DNA of 64,000 nt from the NCBI RefSeq assembly GCF_000142805.1, contig NC_013077.1, forward strand, positions 186,001-250,000. Reading direction: 5' to 3'. The notes beneath the pieces were generated by a model that made no database searches, had not been told where the DNA came from, and worked only from the letters and a program-made list of their open reading frames with translations. The stretch is from Lachancea thermotolerans CBS 6340 (taxonomy: Eukaryota; Ascomycota; Saccharomycetes; Saccharomycetales; Saccharomycetaceae). A program made the translations under genes and the position numbers. Positions 41,861-52,678 of the stretch are shown here, one piece after another (position 1 is the stretch's first letter; every line of letters starts with the position of its first letter).

Positions 41861-44800
41861 CTAAGCGTAGTAACTTCTCCACAAGACCCCTTCAAGGTCT
41901 TCTAGCTCATCATAGCTAAATTGCTCACGGTCCAAATGCCATGTGTCAGCCCTAACTTTTTTGAAATCACTTATGATTTCCTTGGCAGCTGTTCCTGACA
42001 TACCACTAGTGCGAGCCCATGAGGATAGACTACTTAGCTTGCTGGGAATCCATTGTGGAAGCGGGGAGACGTACGGAAATGCTGAAATGATAGCACCAAG
42101 GCCTATTACGCAGCTATGGATCTGTGAGTTCGTCTTCGAAAGCTTTTTTTTATTTGCAAACGAATGATTTCCAAGACCATTGGCAAACTCATCAATAAGT
42201 TTGTTGGGTATTTCTGTATCGCTCAAAGTGTGGATGATCCCGGACAGCACCTCAGCGGCGCGGAGACGAACCTCGACGAAGTGCCGATTATAAATCTGGT
42301 TAACGACAAAACGTAAAATGGACTGTTTCTGGTCCATAGAGAGCTGCAGCATGTTTTTAGAGTAGAAGTTTTCGGCAAATACAAGTTGAACTCTTATCTC
42401 ATGAGATGTCTGCATATCCATGTTTTCTATGACCCGCATCATGATGGAAATGTACTCCTTCCTTAAAGGCCAGAATGAAATAGCAATGTAACACGTAGTA
42501 GGCTCGAGATTAGCCAAGTTACAAACGTCCTTCATTCTTATCAGATTCATCAAAAATGGAGCCAGATATTTTTCCATGTACAGTACCAATATTACGCTGT
42601 TTTGACCCTTCATCAACTCCGTAATCCAATTCAACATTGTTGCAGTCATATAATAGTACCTAGTTTTCAGCACTTCTTGAGCAGGAAGGTTTGTAATAGC
42701 ACCACGTTCCTTCTCTATTTCATTGAACGTGTCTTTTAGTTTGTCATCAAACGCACGAGGAATATTTCTAATCATACGCCCCAGCCCCGTCTCATTGCTT
42801 GTAAATTTCACGAGCTTGCTGGTCGAGGAGAAACATGGGCTTATCTGGCTTTGTAAAAGCGTAGACAGTAGCTTCGAGATTGATTGTCGAACTTGGTCGT
42901 ATGGATGATCAATAGTTAAGAAAGGAATTAGTTCTTCAGCCACAGGAGTTTTGAAGTCCAGGCTCAACATCATATTTCTTAACAAGGAAATTTTAGATGC
43001 TTGATCAGCAGATGAATCAGATGCAGTGTCTAAAACATTCTTGATTTTGAAAAGCTTTCGATAAAGAGGAGCGCATCTTCTTATATCGACCGACGTTGGG
43101 AGCCACCAGCAAACAATAGACCATATATCTACAGCATCCTGGTTAAGTTCATGGTCCAGGCATTCGTCAAAAAACCCAACCAAAAAGCTATCTCTTTTTT
43201 CAAGGTCGTTCGAGGATGTTATTTTTGAAGCAACGATAAGACCAGCCATTATCTCAACGCTCATGATCATTGATGCTTTATCACTCTTGTCATATAGAGT
43301 CCGGCACAAGTTGAGCAGGTCCTCATACTTCAGTGCGGTGCAGGAGTTAGTAATCAATGATACAAGTAGCTCGAAAAACTCGATGTTTGCGTTGCTAAAG
43401 ACTCCTTTGTTTTCATTATCTTGAATTAAAACTTTGGCAATCTGAAGAACCCATTCCTTATCTATGAGTTGGCCGAAAAGGTTCAAGCAGTTTATTTCTT
43501 TCTCCTTGAGGTTGAACTTCGTTTCGTTTGAACTTTTGATCACTTTCAGACTTCTTCCCCAAGCGATGTACCCAACATAGGCTTTAGAATCAATAAAAAA
43601 GTTGGGGTTTGCGAAGTTTTTCATTTCAGTTTTGAAATAGCTATTGAAGTTGGCAGTATCGGTCTTGATTAGCTCAATGTTGTTTTTCATGAAGTCAAAA
43701 TCAAAAGCGTTCCTGATTTCGTAATTAAATTCTCCCAAGGAGATGATTTTGTTGCACATTCCTAAAAGGGTCTTGATTGCAAGGTGGACCATAACGGGGT
43801 GCTTTGTCTTTGTCATTTCGTAAAGACAAGGGAGAACATTTTCACTTGGAGGTAGTTCAAGGTTTGATTGGAGTCTATAAGTCAGCTTCATTATGAATAC
43901 CGGTATCTTCCATCCAAGGTCTGACCCAGAAGAGAGTGTGTTAATCAAGGAATCCTGAAGATGAGAGAGAAGTGAAATATAGCTGTATCTCTTTTTGTCT
44001 TTCGCTTTCTTGACAGCATCTACTTGTTGGCCTATCGATTTGTCTGCCGGCCTGAGAGCTTCGATTGTCTTCATGTCAAGTAAACATACACTGGAAGGAA
44101 CTTTCAAAGATAGCGCGATATCTGTCAGAATGCTGTCAGCATATTTTGAAACATTGAAATCTTTTACACGGCAAGCTCTTATCAGCAAGTTGACAATCTC
44201 TTCCAAGTTTTTGTAATCCGACATGATCTTCCTATGGATTTTTTTCAAAAGCAAAACTTCAAGCATCACTTCCACTTTTTTATAACTTCCTTCATTCATT
44301 GCAGACTCCAATGACGTTAATAGAAATTTCATTATCATTGAATAAGAGCCAATCAGTTGTTTCATTGCATGGGCCAAGCACCCTTGAGCTGGCTTGAAAA
44401 TTGTGGGGTAAAGAGATGTAGATAATCTTAGAACATCATTCAAAAGCACTTTTTCAAGCTTAGAAGGAGTTCTGTTCGTAGAATGTAGCAAAACTCTCAT
44501 TTCGTGTAACGCATGCGCTTTTGCAGCAAAACACGTTCTCGTGTATGGATCATCAACATGCGACAGGTTTTGAATATTTTCAACGAACTCGAGATCCAAA
44601 AACGACGTGGGTTCTTCATCAAAAATCGTCTCTTGGCCAATATCAGTAAACCAGACCTTTATACCATGCAATAGAATTTTGAACAAAATAGTATTGTCCT
44701 CGAAATTAGCGGAGAAAAACTTGAATAGTTTGTGAAAAAGAGAACCAATTTTGGATCTTATTGAGTGAATTTTTAGGTATGTGAAGTTTTCCATTTTCTT

Positions 44801-47800
44801 ATTTTTGTCAGATCCAAAGAAATAGTTGCAACCCATAATATCCAGATCTCTCATAGCCAAAGTACTGTTTATTGCTGATTCAACGCCGTAGGTGTGGTGA
44901 CGTGACCCTGGCTCAGGAGTTGCAATGCCTGAGGGAGCAGCTGAAGAAACTCCATCGAATAACGTATTTCCCCCGAGTGAACCTTCGCCACCTTCAGTAA
45001 ATTGTATTTCATCCAGACCATCTTCAGAGAGGTCAATCGAGCTTTCGGCTTCAGAATCAGCTTTAGTATCATTTCTAATTTGTTCAATGTCCATATTCAG
45101 CTCTTGAGAATCACATATTTTGTCTCGAACGCTCTTCAAAAGCAAAAGCTTAGCCTTGTAAGAGTCCACAGGTAAAATTTCAGTTTTGTTTTTGCTGTAG
45201 TCGGCATCAAACAATAGGCTTGCGCCTGATAACGCGTGTGTGACAATTAAAATGTACTTTTTCATTTTGTCGCTGTAAGCTGAATCTGTATGCGGAGATC
45301 TCATCATCTCTGATATGTTCGTGGAACAGTAATCAGTAAAATTTTCAAGGAGCTCAGTACCAAACTCAACTTCGAGTTTGGAGGGAACATGCCACTTAAA
45401 AGTCATCATTTCTTTCGAAAATCTTTTCGAATCAAATTGCAATCCTCCCCACCTTTCATCTCGAGGCATGCTGCATTTCTCTGGATAGAGTCTGTAATCG
45501 ATGACCTCTGTAGATGAAAGACTAGTCAAAACGTTATGAAGGACCAATGATGTATGAACATCTAGCGGAGGATTTGTTATATTATCAAAAATGAAGAACA
45601 GTATGTCTTTGAGCTCTTCACGATAACTTAGCATTGATGAGTGAGCTTGTCTGAGAATGTCGCTAAGAGCAGTTAGGTAAGTAAGCAGTTTGACATCCCG
45701 ATGTTGAATTTCCGATGAACTACGAACTGAGCCAGCTCCTTTCGCTATCTGGTCCTTTATGTTCACACAAAGGGTCGAAAAAAGTTTTGCCCCGATTGCC
45801 GGCTCCCTTCTTGCAGCAGCACCAAGTGGAATCGTAATCAGTTCGTAGTTTGGATGCTTTTCTTTGAAATAGTCGTTTTCCCAAAACGTCCTTTCCAACA
45901 CACCCGAAAAGTACTTGAACATAGGGTCTGGCATTGACTCCATCATAATCATAGTAGTCTGATTAACCTTGCTAATAAAACCTTCTTCTAAGTCGCTGTC
46001 AACTAATTGAATCACTTTGTTGAGATAAATTTTTAAAACATCTTCAAAAATTGTGGTCGAGGCTTTGAATGCAGCGACTAGTTCAGATTTATCGTACTCA
46101 AAACTATCAAGCTCCTTGTTGTATTTGAGAAAGAAGACATGTTTCTCAATGAACGGAGCAGCGTGTGACGTGAAACTAAGGTGGTCATCTTCAGAAACCA
46201 AGTTATCGATAGGCACAAACGAAGCTATGGAAACAATACAATTAATAATATTGCTGGTAAGCAATATGTCATTATAATCGATTTTTGAAACCAGCATAAA
46301 CAGGATGTTTGTGATGTGGACGCGAAAGATGTGGTCCTCAATCATAAATCTAGCAACTTTAGTGAACTGCTTGAGTGAAGAAACAAGCCGGTGAACCGAG
46401 TGAACATATAAATCACCCAAAGAATCGTAAAGATCCAATACGACCTTACTGAAGACCAAGTCTTTGTTTCCTGGATTGATGTCTAGCAGATATGCGAGAC
46501 AAGAAATGTAATAATTTGCCATTTCGGAATTTTTATTCTGAGCTCCCAAAAAAATAACCTCCTGGAAAATATTGACAACTCGGGTATGGCACGCAGAATT
46601 GAGCTTCAGATGGCACCTATGATTGGCTTTGGGATTTTTCTCCATTTTGACTCTTTCATGATACATTTTAATAAATCCATGAACGAACTTAGCTATTACT
46701 TTCGTCCACGGCCCATTATTAGATGGATGAGCGAAGGTTTCTATTGATTTAACAAGGCCTTGCAGTTTGTCTAAAAATTCATGGTTCCGAGACCCGTTCA
46801 TCGAGAAGACAAGAGGCCTCACTGTTCGACTAAAAGAAACAACCTGGAAATCATTTCTCAAATGATTTTGAACTCTGTTGAAAATAAAGTTAATCTGGTC
46901 TTCCGTTAGGAGACCAAACTCCCTGAACGAAACATTGCCTAGCACTTGTAAATGGGGTGCTTTCTCATGCAAAAGTTTATTAAGTGCATCTTCCGCAATG
47001 CAACCGATGAAGTCATAAAAGTGTGTGTCGAACCCTACAGAAGGAGTTGTAGTGGTCCATAAGGTGAAAATGAGCGGAAAGTAGTCGGTAATGCTGGCGC
47101 TCTTTTGATAGCGATATGGAACGAAAGACGTTATTATAGGGAATACGCAGTAAGCAGTAGTGGGAGACAAGCTTGAAATATAATGGTCCATAGTATCCTT
47201 CAAAACGCTATCATCGTTAAGGCCATAAAAAGGTTTTGCGGCATGAGCAAGTTTAAGAAGAAGTCGAAAGAGTTGATTGTCAGACTTGCTGGAGATTTCA
47301 TAACGGGTACAGGTCGAATCTGGAGGCGGCAAAAACTCATCTAAAAACTTTTTCATTGGCCTATAGTCAAGCTCAAGACCCTCCCCGAGAAGAAGCTCTG
47401 TGAAGTTAGTTTGCTCATCATCAGTGCTAACTAATGCTTCAAAAATATTAACATGCATCACTCTGTAGACTTTCTGACCTTGCACTAACGATAAGGAATA
47501 AAAGGTTGAGGCTAACACTTTTCTTAGCTTAAGGGGGAACTCAAAATGCAAACAGTTTTTTAGCTCATTAGCCCAGTGATTGACATTAACAATAGTGGCG
47601 GACTTGGCAGTTATTTTTCCTGTGGCAGTGAATTGTGGGCCATCAAAATCTACCATCTCTTCGTCCTCCTCATCTTCGTCCTCGTCTTCATCGTAGTTGT
47701 TTATATCATTGAATGAGGCCTCGTCATCTGTGGAAAGCCGGAACAAGTCGGTATTTAAAGCCAATTCATCGATTTCTGCTTTTAGATCCGCTAGATCCTT

Positions 47801-48283
47801 ACTCGATATGGAAATAAGGCCTTGTATATCAAGGGAGCATATCGCGATATAAAGGTTTACTAGAACATGACAGAGGTACTTTGCTTGTTCCGTGTGGCTC
47901 TCGATTTTGTAAGGCAGGCAGTTTTCGATTACAAATTTCGGCTTAATGTCGCGACAAAACCATTTGGACTTTGGGTCGTAAATTTCCTTCAAATGCGCTT
48001 CTTGATCATCAATGTAATCTAGGCCGTAGTGATTTAGCCGTTCCCTTAGGATGCTGTCGGAGCTACTTTCATCATAAGAAACTTGAGAACTGAGTGGCGT
48101 TGTGGATCTCGGACGTCTTGATGGTGACATGGAACTCTTAAGCGCGCCAGATAAAAACTTCGCCTTTTTAGACTTTGACAAATCAGAACCAGAGTTCGAT
48201 CTGGCTGTTTTCATGTCTTTTAAGCTTAAGCTTCGATTTTGATACGGCTTGAGGGGCGATGGCGCTTGAATAAAATGTTCCAT
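41861..48283 (-). CDS. BLM10: Proteasome activator Blm10 (PA200)
   Basis: Large HEAT-repeat solenoid that caps and opens the 20S proteasome and aids its assembly. It has 2140 residues, against 2143 in S. cerevisiae, and runs in one uninterrupted frame. The C-terminus WRSYYA ends in the HbYX-type YYA that docks into the pocket between alpha subunits, so the activating tail is intact. The N-terminus is Ser-rich and disordered, followed by FYSLSLVQGQKVYRV and a very acidic loop near 200-215 (DEDEDEDEEDEE). The C-terminal third has the conserved FAENFYSKNMLQLSMDQ and LRAAEVLSGIIHT repeats. The gene is beside SMC1 in the same orientation, as in S. cerevisiae. Confidence 0.97.
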   Translation of the reverse strand: MEHFIQAPSPLKPYQNRSLSLKDMKTARSNSGSDLSKSKKAKFLSGALKSSMSPSRRPRSTTPLSSQVSYDESSSDSILRERLNHYGLDYIDDQEAHLKEIYDPKSKWFCRDIKPKFVIENCLPYKIESHTEQAKYLCHVLVNLYIAICSLDIQGLISISSKDLADLKAEIDELALNTDLFRLSTDDEASFNDINNYDEDEDEDEEDEEMVDFDGPQFTATGKITAKSATIVNVNHWANELKNCLHFEFPLKLRKVLASTFYSLSLVQGQKVYRVMHVNIFEALVSTDDEQTNFTELLLGEGLELDYRPMKKFLDEFLPPPDSTCTRYEISSKSDNQLFRLLLKLAHAAKPFYGLNDDSVLKDTMDHYISSLSPTTAYCVFPIITSFVPYRYQKSASITDYFPLIFTLWTTTTPSVGFDTHFYDFIGCIAEDALNKLLHEKAPHLQVLGNVSFREFGLLTEDQINFIFNRVQNHLRNDFQVVSFSRTVRPLVFSMNGSRNHEFLDKLQGLVKSIETFAHPSNNGPWTKVIAKFVHGFIKMYHERVKMEKNPKANHRCHLKLNSACHTRVVNIFQEVIFLGAQNKNSEMANYYISCLAYLLDINPGNKDLVFSKVVLDLYDSLGDLYVHSVHRLVSSLKQFTKVARFMIEDHIFRVHITNILFMLVSKIDYNDILLTSNIINCIVSIASFVPIDNLVSEDDHLSFTSHAAPFIEKHVFFLKYNKELDSFEYDKSELVAAFKASTTIFEDVLKIYLNKVIQLVDSDLEEGFISKVNQTTMIMMESMPDPMFKYFSGVLERTFWENDYFKEKHPNYELITIPLGAAARREPAIGAKLFSTLCVNIKDQIAKGAGSVRSSSEIQHRDVKLLTYLTALSDILRQAHSSMLSYREELKDILFFIFDNITNPPLDVHTSLVLHNVLTSLSSTEVIDYRLYPEKCSMPRDERWGGLQFDSKRFSKEMMTFKWHVPSKLEVEFGTELLENFTDYCSTNISEMMRSPHTDSAYSDKMKKYILIVTHALSGASLLFDADYSKNKTEILPVDSYKAKLLLLKSVRDKICDSQELNMDIEQIRNDTKADSEAESSIDLSEDGLDEIQFTEGGEGSLGGNTLFDGVSSAAPSGIATPEPGSRHHTYGVESAINSTLAMRDLDIMGCNYFFGSDKNKKMENFTYLKIHSIRSKIGSLFHKLFKFFSANFEDNTILFKILLHGIKVWFTDIGQETIFDEEPTSFLDLEFVENIQNLSHVDDPYTRTCFAAKAHALHEMRVLLHSTNRTPSKLEKVLLNDVLRLSTSLYPTIFKPAQGCLAHAMKQLIGSYSMIMKFLLTSLESAMNEGSYKKVEVMLEVLLLKKIHRKIMSDYKNLEEIVNLLIRACRVKDFNVSKYADSILTDIALSLKVPSSVCLLDMKTIEALRPADKSIGQQVDAVKKAKDKKRYSYISLLSHLQDSLINTLSSGSDLGWKIPVFIMKLTYRLQSNLELPPSENVLPCLYEMTKTKHPVMVHLAIKTLLGMCNKIISLGEFNYEIRNAFDFDFMKNNIELIKTDTANFNSYFKTEMKNFANPNFFIDSKAYVGYIAWGRSLKVIKSSNETKFNLKEKEINCLNLFGQLIDKEWVLQIAKVLIQDNENKGVFSNANIEFFELLVSLITNSCTALKYEDLLNLCRTLYDKSDKASMIMSVEIMAGLIVASKITSSNDLEKRDSFLVGFFDECLDHELNQDAVDIWSIVCWWLPTSVDIRRCAPLYRKLFKIKNVLDTASDSSADQASKISLLRNMMLSLDFKTPVAEELIPFLTIDHPYDQVRQSISKLLSTLLQSQISPCFSSTSKLVKFTSNETGLGRMIRNIPRAFDDKLKDTFNEIEKERGAITNLPAQEVLKTRYYYMTATMLNWITELMKGQNSVILVLYMEKYLAPFLMNLIRMKDVCNLANLEPTTCYIAISFWPLRKEYISIMMRVIENMDMQTSHEIRVQLVFAENFYSKNMLQLSMDQKQSILRFVVNQIYNRHFVEVRLRAAEVLSGIIHTLSDTEIPNKLIDEFANGLGNHSFANKKKLSKTNSQIHSCVIGLGAIISAFPYVSPLPQWIPSKLSSLSSWARTSGMSGTAAKEIISDFKKVRADTWHLDREQFSYDELEDLEGVLWRSYYA

Positions 48284-48722
48284 ATTTTCTGAAAATTTTA
48301 GGTAAACTTGGGGATTTCAACCACGATATGTTTAAGGCCGGCGACTCCCTATGAGTTTATTCTAGATTACTCAAAAGCTGGCTAAGAAGACTGGAGGATG
48401 GTTTGATAGCTTCAGACTTCAAGCCATGGCACTAATGCAGAATGATTCTTGTCATCAACATACTTTATCAGGTGACCGGGTACCCCAACGAATGACCTGA
48501 AGTTGATTGAAACCGTTATGAGGCACCCTTTGTTGTGCGCGTAAATTTTAGTTGCACATTTTCTAGCTATATTATCTAATTCTTATGAATGGGTGTTTTA
48601 GGGTATGCATGCTGAGCCAAGTTATGAACTGAAAGCCACCCCTATTAATTGACCTGCTAGAGACTTCGTAGGCGCTGAGGGCCAGTTTTATCGGTCGTAC
48701 ATTGTTCAAAACAAGTAAAGTT
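48284..48722. other. BLM10 upstream region / SMC1 downstream region
   Basis: A 439 bp spacer with the BLM10 promoter. I see no proteasome-associated control element (GGTGGCAAA). At 48467-48478 it carries TATCAGGTGACC, the same 12-mer found in the CDEI-like part of the probable centromere, followed directly by a Reb1-like CCGGGTA (48477-48483). No gene is visible. Confidence 0.5.
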
Positions 48723-51700
48723 TCAGTCCTCATAATTTTCGAGATTCAGTGTCAGCGCTCTGGATGTGTTGTCCCGTTGCTGCCTAAAGACTCCAACTAG
48801 GGCCTGTGACTTTTCAAACATTGTGTTTTTTAATGAGATAACAATAAATTGCAAGTTCGAAAGCGCCCTTTGTCGAATATAGGTTGCTATCCTCTCCACA
48901 TTCAAAATATCTAATGCAGCGTCAACTTCATCAAGAACAAAGAAAGGACTTGGTTGGAAAGAGTTAATTGCAAAAAGAAGCGCAAGAGCAGCAATAGTTT
49001 TCTCACCACCCGAAAGAAATTCCATGTCTTTGAAGCGCTTGGTAGGCGGTGTAGCATGATACCTTATCCCAGCAAGATACGGCTCGTCTTCATCCTCCAA
49101 AGTAAGAGAAGCATTCCCACCTGCCAGCTCAGCGGTGGAATGCGGGTCCCTAGTAAGCTCTCTGTATACATCATCGATAGCATTGCTAACATGATCAAAA
49201 GCGCTTTCAAACGCATCTTTCCTTAACCTCCGAATTTTAGCAAACTGCTCATTGACTTTCTTTTCTTTCGTCTTGCATTTCTCTGTTTCCTTGAAAATGC
49301 TTTCGTACTTGACCTTGGCCTCCTCGTACCGCCCAGCCGCTTTTGAATTAGGTTGCAGGACTGTGAGGAGCTCATTCAACTCATCTATAGACCTTTGGAG
49401 TTCATTCCCAGTTTCAGCTTCGCCGCTCTGCTTGAGCCTTCTATTCAACCTCGTGAAATTCACAAAGACTGCATTAGCTGCTTCAATTGTTGCGTCACTC
49501 ACCCCATCAAGAGGTACTCTTTCAAGCGAGGATGATCCATCAGGTAACTTAATATTGAGCATTTTGCAGTTCTTGAGGACATTGGCTTTTTCTAAAGAAT
49601 TTTTGTCAATATCTTCAGCAAGAGCCTCATGCATGCGCTTGGCGGACTGCAAGTGTTCGGTAGCTTCCTGAATTGTTTCTTCTGAAGAGTTGAGCTCTAC
49701 TAAATCCTTATTAATTTCGTTCTGTAGGTTATCCAAACGTGTCTGTTCCTCATTGATGGTGAGCTCCACACCCTGTATTTCATCCGTTATTCTTTGCTCG
49801 TCAGAGTTCAAGGCTTCCAGCTTGATTTTCGCTTTTTCAATGTCAACCTGTACTCTTTGTTGACGCTCTTGCGTGGATTGCAGGCGCTCGGTTTCAAACT
49901 CAAGCTTTTTTTCTATGCCTGCAATCTGCATTTGCAGCTTCCTCAAGTCTTCTAACTGCCTCCTCATCATTTCTCCTGAGTGCTTCTCATATTGCGAAAC
50001 CTTGAACCCGATGTCTCCTTCGAAGTCAGCATAGACAGAGTCTAATAAGCGATCTTTTTCTTCCTCAAACCTAGCTGTCGTTTTGGCGTGCGCAGTCATC
50101 GCCTCTTTTAATGATTGAATTTTGGGCTCAAACTCACCTTTTATTAGCTCTTGCTGGTACTGAATCTCAGTTTCCTTTTCGTTTAGCGATCTTTTTACTT
50201 GGTTAAGCTGAGTTCTCAAGCTCATGACATCCGAATTTAAAAAGGAGAGTTCGTTTTCAGTACTCCTTATTCTCTCAGAATCTATTGTGTTTGCAGAAGA
50301 TAATTCTGATATTTCACCTAGCAGGGTATCTTTCAAAGACATTAAGCCCTGGTATTCCTCTTTATCCCACCTATTTCCGGAGCTTTTAGTTGTTCCTCCA
50401 GTCATGAGGCCAGCCTTGTGCACGATTGATCCATCCAGACTCACAAGTTTTGCTCTGACATTACGTCTCCACTTGAGATCCTTTGCTATAGCCAACGAAT
50501 CGCAAATGATGGAGTCCGAGCAAACATATTGCATTGCCCTCTCCAAGTCACGCTCGTAATCGATCGCATCAATAGCAAGTGTACACCCTTTTGTATCGAG
50601 GGCCATCATGGAAACTTTATTCACATCAATAGTATCCAGCGGAATGAATGATAAGATACCAGAGCGTTGCTTTTTGAGGAATGAAACGCATTGTTGGGCA
50701 ACAGAGAAATGATCCACAATAACAGCGTCGAAACTCTTTCCAAGAATTGTTGATACAGCAACGGTATATTTCTCTTTTTTCGGACGACATAACTCGTGGA
50801 CCAAGCCACGCACTCCAGGAAAAAGCCTTCTTAGGATAGATACGTTTTCCCTAAGTTTTCTTTCTTTTGCAGTCTCCCTTTGAGTAGCGTTCATGTCGTC
50901 TAGCTTAGTGAGAGTTTCCTTCAGTTTGAAACTGACCTCATACTCTCTGTTGTTGTTGTATTCTGCTCTTGACTGGAGCTCTTTTAACTTTTTAACGGCA
51001 GCTGATACCTGAGATGTTTTCCCACTCAGTTCTTTGGTAAGCTCGGAAACTTCATTCTCTAAAGCCTCTTTCTCAGCGCCAAGCTCCTCGTTCACTTTCA
51101 ACCTTGAGGCATCTAATTGCCTAGAGTACAGTTCAATTTCATCAGAAATCTCTTGCGACTCATTTTTCTCTAAAAGAAGTTTGTCTTCTAATTCTGAACC
51201 ACCTGAACTCAGAAATGTTTCTTTTAAATCCTCATATCTTTTGAGATTAGCCTCATTGAGTTTGAAGTCCCCACTAGATTTAGCAGATTCGTCAATTTCA
51301 GCTTGAAAGTTTGTCTTTGCCTTGTTCACAACCTTCAATTGATGCTCGTATTGTTTTACCAATGACTCCTGCCGGTCAATGTCCCTTTGTAAGGATTCTA
51401 TTTTTGTCACAGCAGCCGATAGTCTTTTATCAATGCTCTCTTTTGAACTCTTTATGGGTAGCAGAGAAGAAGTAAGATGATCAACTTTCTTGGTTTTATC
51501 TGATAGCCTCGTTCTTTGCTTAGCAGCGAGCGTCTGTTTCTTCGCGTAAGATAGCTTTTTTTTAGCCACTATTTGTTCCTCGCTATTAAGCTCGGAGTCT
51601 AAGCTTTGGAGCTCTCTTTGTGAAGATTTTAAGCTCTCTGTTAAACTATCTCTTTTGGCTTGTAAATGAAAGAGCTGCCAAACAATAAGCTGTTGTTGGA

Positions 51701-52409
51701 GCTTATTGCGTTCCTCGAGATGTTTGCGATACTCCTCGTCTTTGTTAACTCCTTCTTTGAAACTTTTGAGACCAATGTTTGCGCGCTTTCTTGATTGAAT
51801 CAGCTCAGAAGTGGCAGATCTTGCCTTTTCCAATTCTTCTCTTAGTCGATCATACTCTTGTTTATATTGAATCGATCCAGAGACTTGCTCAAAAAGAGTT
51901 GTGAGCTCACGAGGTTTCTGTGAAGCAACTTGCTCAACATCTCCTTGAAAAACTAAGAAGTTGCGTGCCTTGATAAGGATGTTCTCACTCTCCAGAAAAT
52001 CGCAGTATTTTTTATGGCTCACCGTCTCGCCATTTAATTTGTACGTGCTTTCTTGTGATAACGTGATAGTCCTTGTTAGCTCCGCAACATCATTTTCCTG
52101 TCCACTTGGGCTGTAGAAAGCTTTCACATATGCCGATGATGGGTTATTCTCATTGTCATGCGTCTCAGAATATCCGCTGTCGGCATCACCGTCCTGTAAA
52201 GTTCCTCTGTATATAAGATCAGCCAGTGTATGTGAGCGCAAATGAATGCTTTTCATCCCTAACACAAAAGATATGGCGTCCATCAAGTTTGATTTCCCCG
52301 ATCCATTGGGGCCAATAACACTAGTAAAATTAGACTCTCCAAACCCGATACTGACCTTCCCCTTGTATGACTTGAAATTATATAGCTCGATGCCCAGTAA
52401 CCGGCCCAT
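48723..52409 (-). CDS. SMC1: Cohesin ATPase subunit Smc1
   Basis: With Smc3, Scc1 and Scc3 forms the cohesin ring that holds sister chromatids. The 1228 residues (1225 in S. cerevisiae) have Walker A GPNGSGKS at 33-40, long coiled coils, a hinge near 520-640 (VRGLVHELCRPKKEKY, GLMTGGT), and the C-terminal head with signature LSGGEKTIAALALL and Walker B FFVLDEVDAALD. The N-terminus MGRLLGIELYNFKSYKGK is near-invariant. An MCB box lies about 115 bp upstream. It follows an unrecognised small gene and CDC4 on the same strand. Confidence 0.98.
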   Translation of the reverse strand: MGRLLGIELYNFKSYKGKVSIGFGESNFTSVIGPNGSGKSNLMDAISFVLGMKSIHLRSHTLADLIYRGTLQDGDADSGYSETHDNENNPSSAYVKAFYSPSGQENDVAELTRTITLSQESTYKLNGETVSHKKYCDFLESENILIKARNFLVFQGDVEQVASQKPRELTTLFEQVSGSIQYKQEYDRLREELEKARSATSELIQSRKRANIGLKSFKEGVNKDEEYRKHLEERNKLQQQLIVWQLFHLQAKRDSLTESLKSSQRELQSLDSELNSEEQIVAKKKLSYAKKQTLAAKQRTRLSDKTKKVDHLTSSLLPIKSSKESIDKRLSAAVTKIESLQRDIDRQESLVKQYEHQLKVVNKAKTNFQAEIDESAKSSGDFKLNEANLKRYEDLKETFLSSGGSELEDKLLLEKNESQEISDEIELYSRQLDASRLKVNEELGAEKEALENEVSELTKELSGKTSQVSAAVKKLKELQSRAEYNNNREYEVSFKLKETLTKLDDMNATQRETAKERKLRENVSILRRLFPGVRGLVHELCRPKKEKYTVAVSTILGKSFDAVIVDHFSVAQQCVSFLKKQRSGILSFIPLDTIDVNKVSMMALDTKGCTLAIDAIDYERDLERAMQYVCSDSIICDSLAIAKDLKWRRNVRAKLVSLDGSIVHKAGLMTGGTTKSSGNRWDKEEYQGLMSLKDTLLGEISELSSANTIDSERIRSTENELSFLNSDVMSLRTQLNQVKRSLNEKETEIQYQQELIKGEFEPKIQSLKEAMTAHAKTTARFEEEKDRLLDSVYADFEGDIGFKVSQYEKHSGEMMRRQLEDLRKLQMQIAGIEKKLEFETERLQSTQERQQRVQVDIEKAKIKLEALNSDEQRITDEIQGVELTINEEQTRLDNLQNEINKDLVELNSSEETIQEATEHLQSAKRMHEALAEDIDKNSLEKANVLKNCKMLNIKLPDGSSSLERVPLDGVSDATIEAANAVFVNFTRLNRRLKQSGEAETGNELQRSIDELNELLTVLQPNSKAAGRYEEAKVKYESIFKETEKCKTKEKKVNEQFAKIRRLRKDAFESAFDHVSNAIDDVYRELTRDPHSTAELAGGNASLTLEDEDEPYLAGIRYHATPPTKRFKDMEFLSGGEKTIAALALLFAINSFQPSPFFVLDEVDAALDILNVERIATYIRQRALSNLQFIVISLKNTMFEKSQALVGVFRQQRDNTSRALTLNLENYED

Positions 52410-52522
52410 CTTGAATGTAATTCAGATTGAGCAGAAATATTGGGATTATAAGTGCTGCCCTTGACTAGTCAATTATATGGTGCGGGAGTTCTCAGTTCGC
52501 GTATCAAACTTTCAATATCCTT

Positions 52523-52528
52523 ACGCGT
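52523..52528 (-). promoter_or_regulatory. MCB box upstream of SMC1
   Basis: A palindromic ACGCGT about 114 bp upstream of the SMC1 ATG. MBF (Mbp1-Swi6) sites drive G1/S transcription of cohesin and replication genes in S. cerevisiae, so this is the expected type of control. Confidence 0.6.
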
Positions 52529-52678
52529 TTCAGCTATTCGTATATATTGACTATAAACAAGAGAAGGCGTGATCACAGCACTTCCACACAACAGGCTCAG
52601 ATGCAGGTTTGAAATATGCTACAAGTTCAGAATATCGATGTAATGTTAACGAAGTATTTAAATTAGTGTACAAACAGT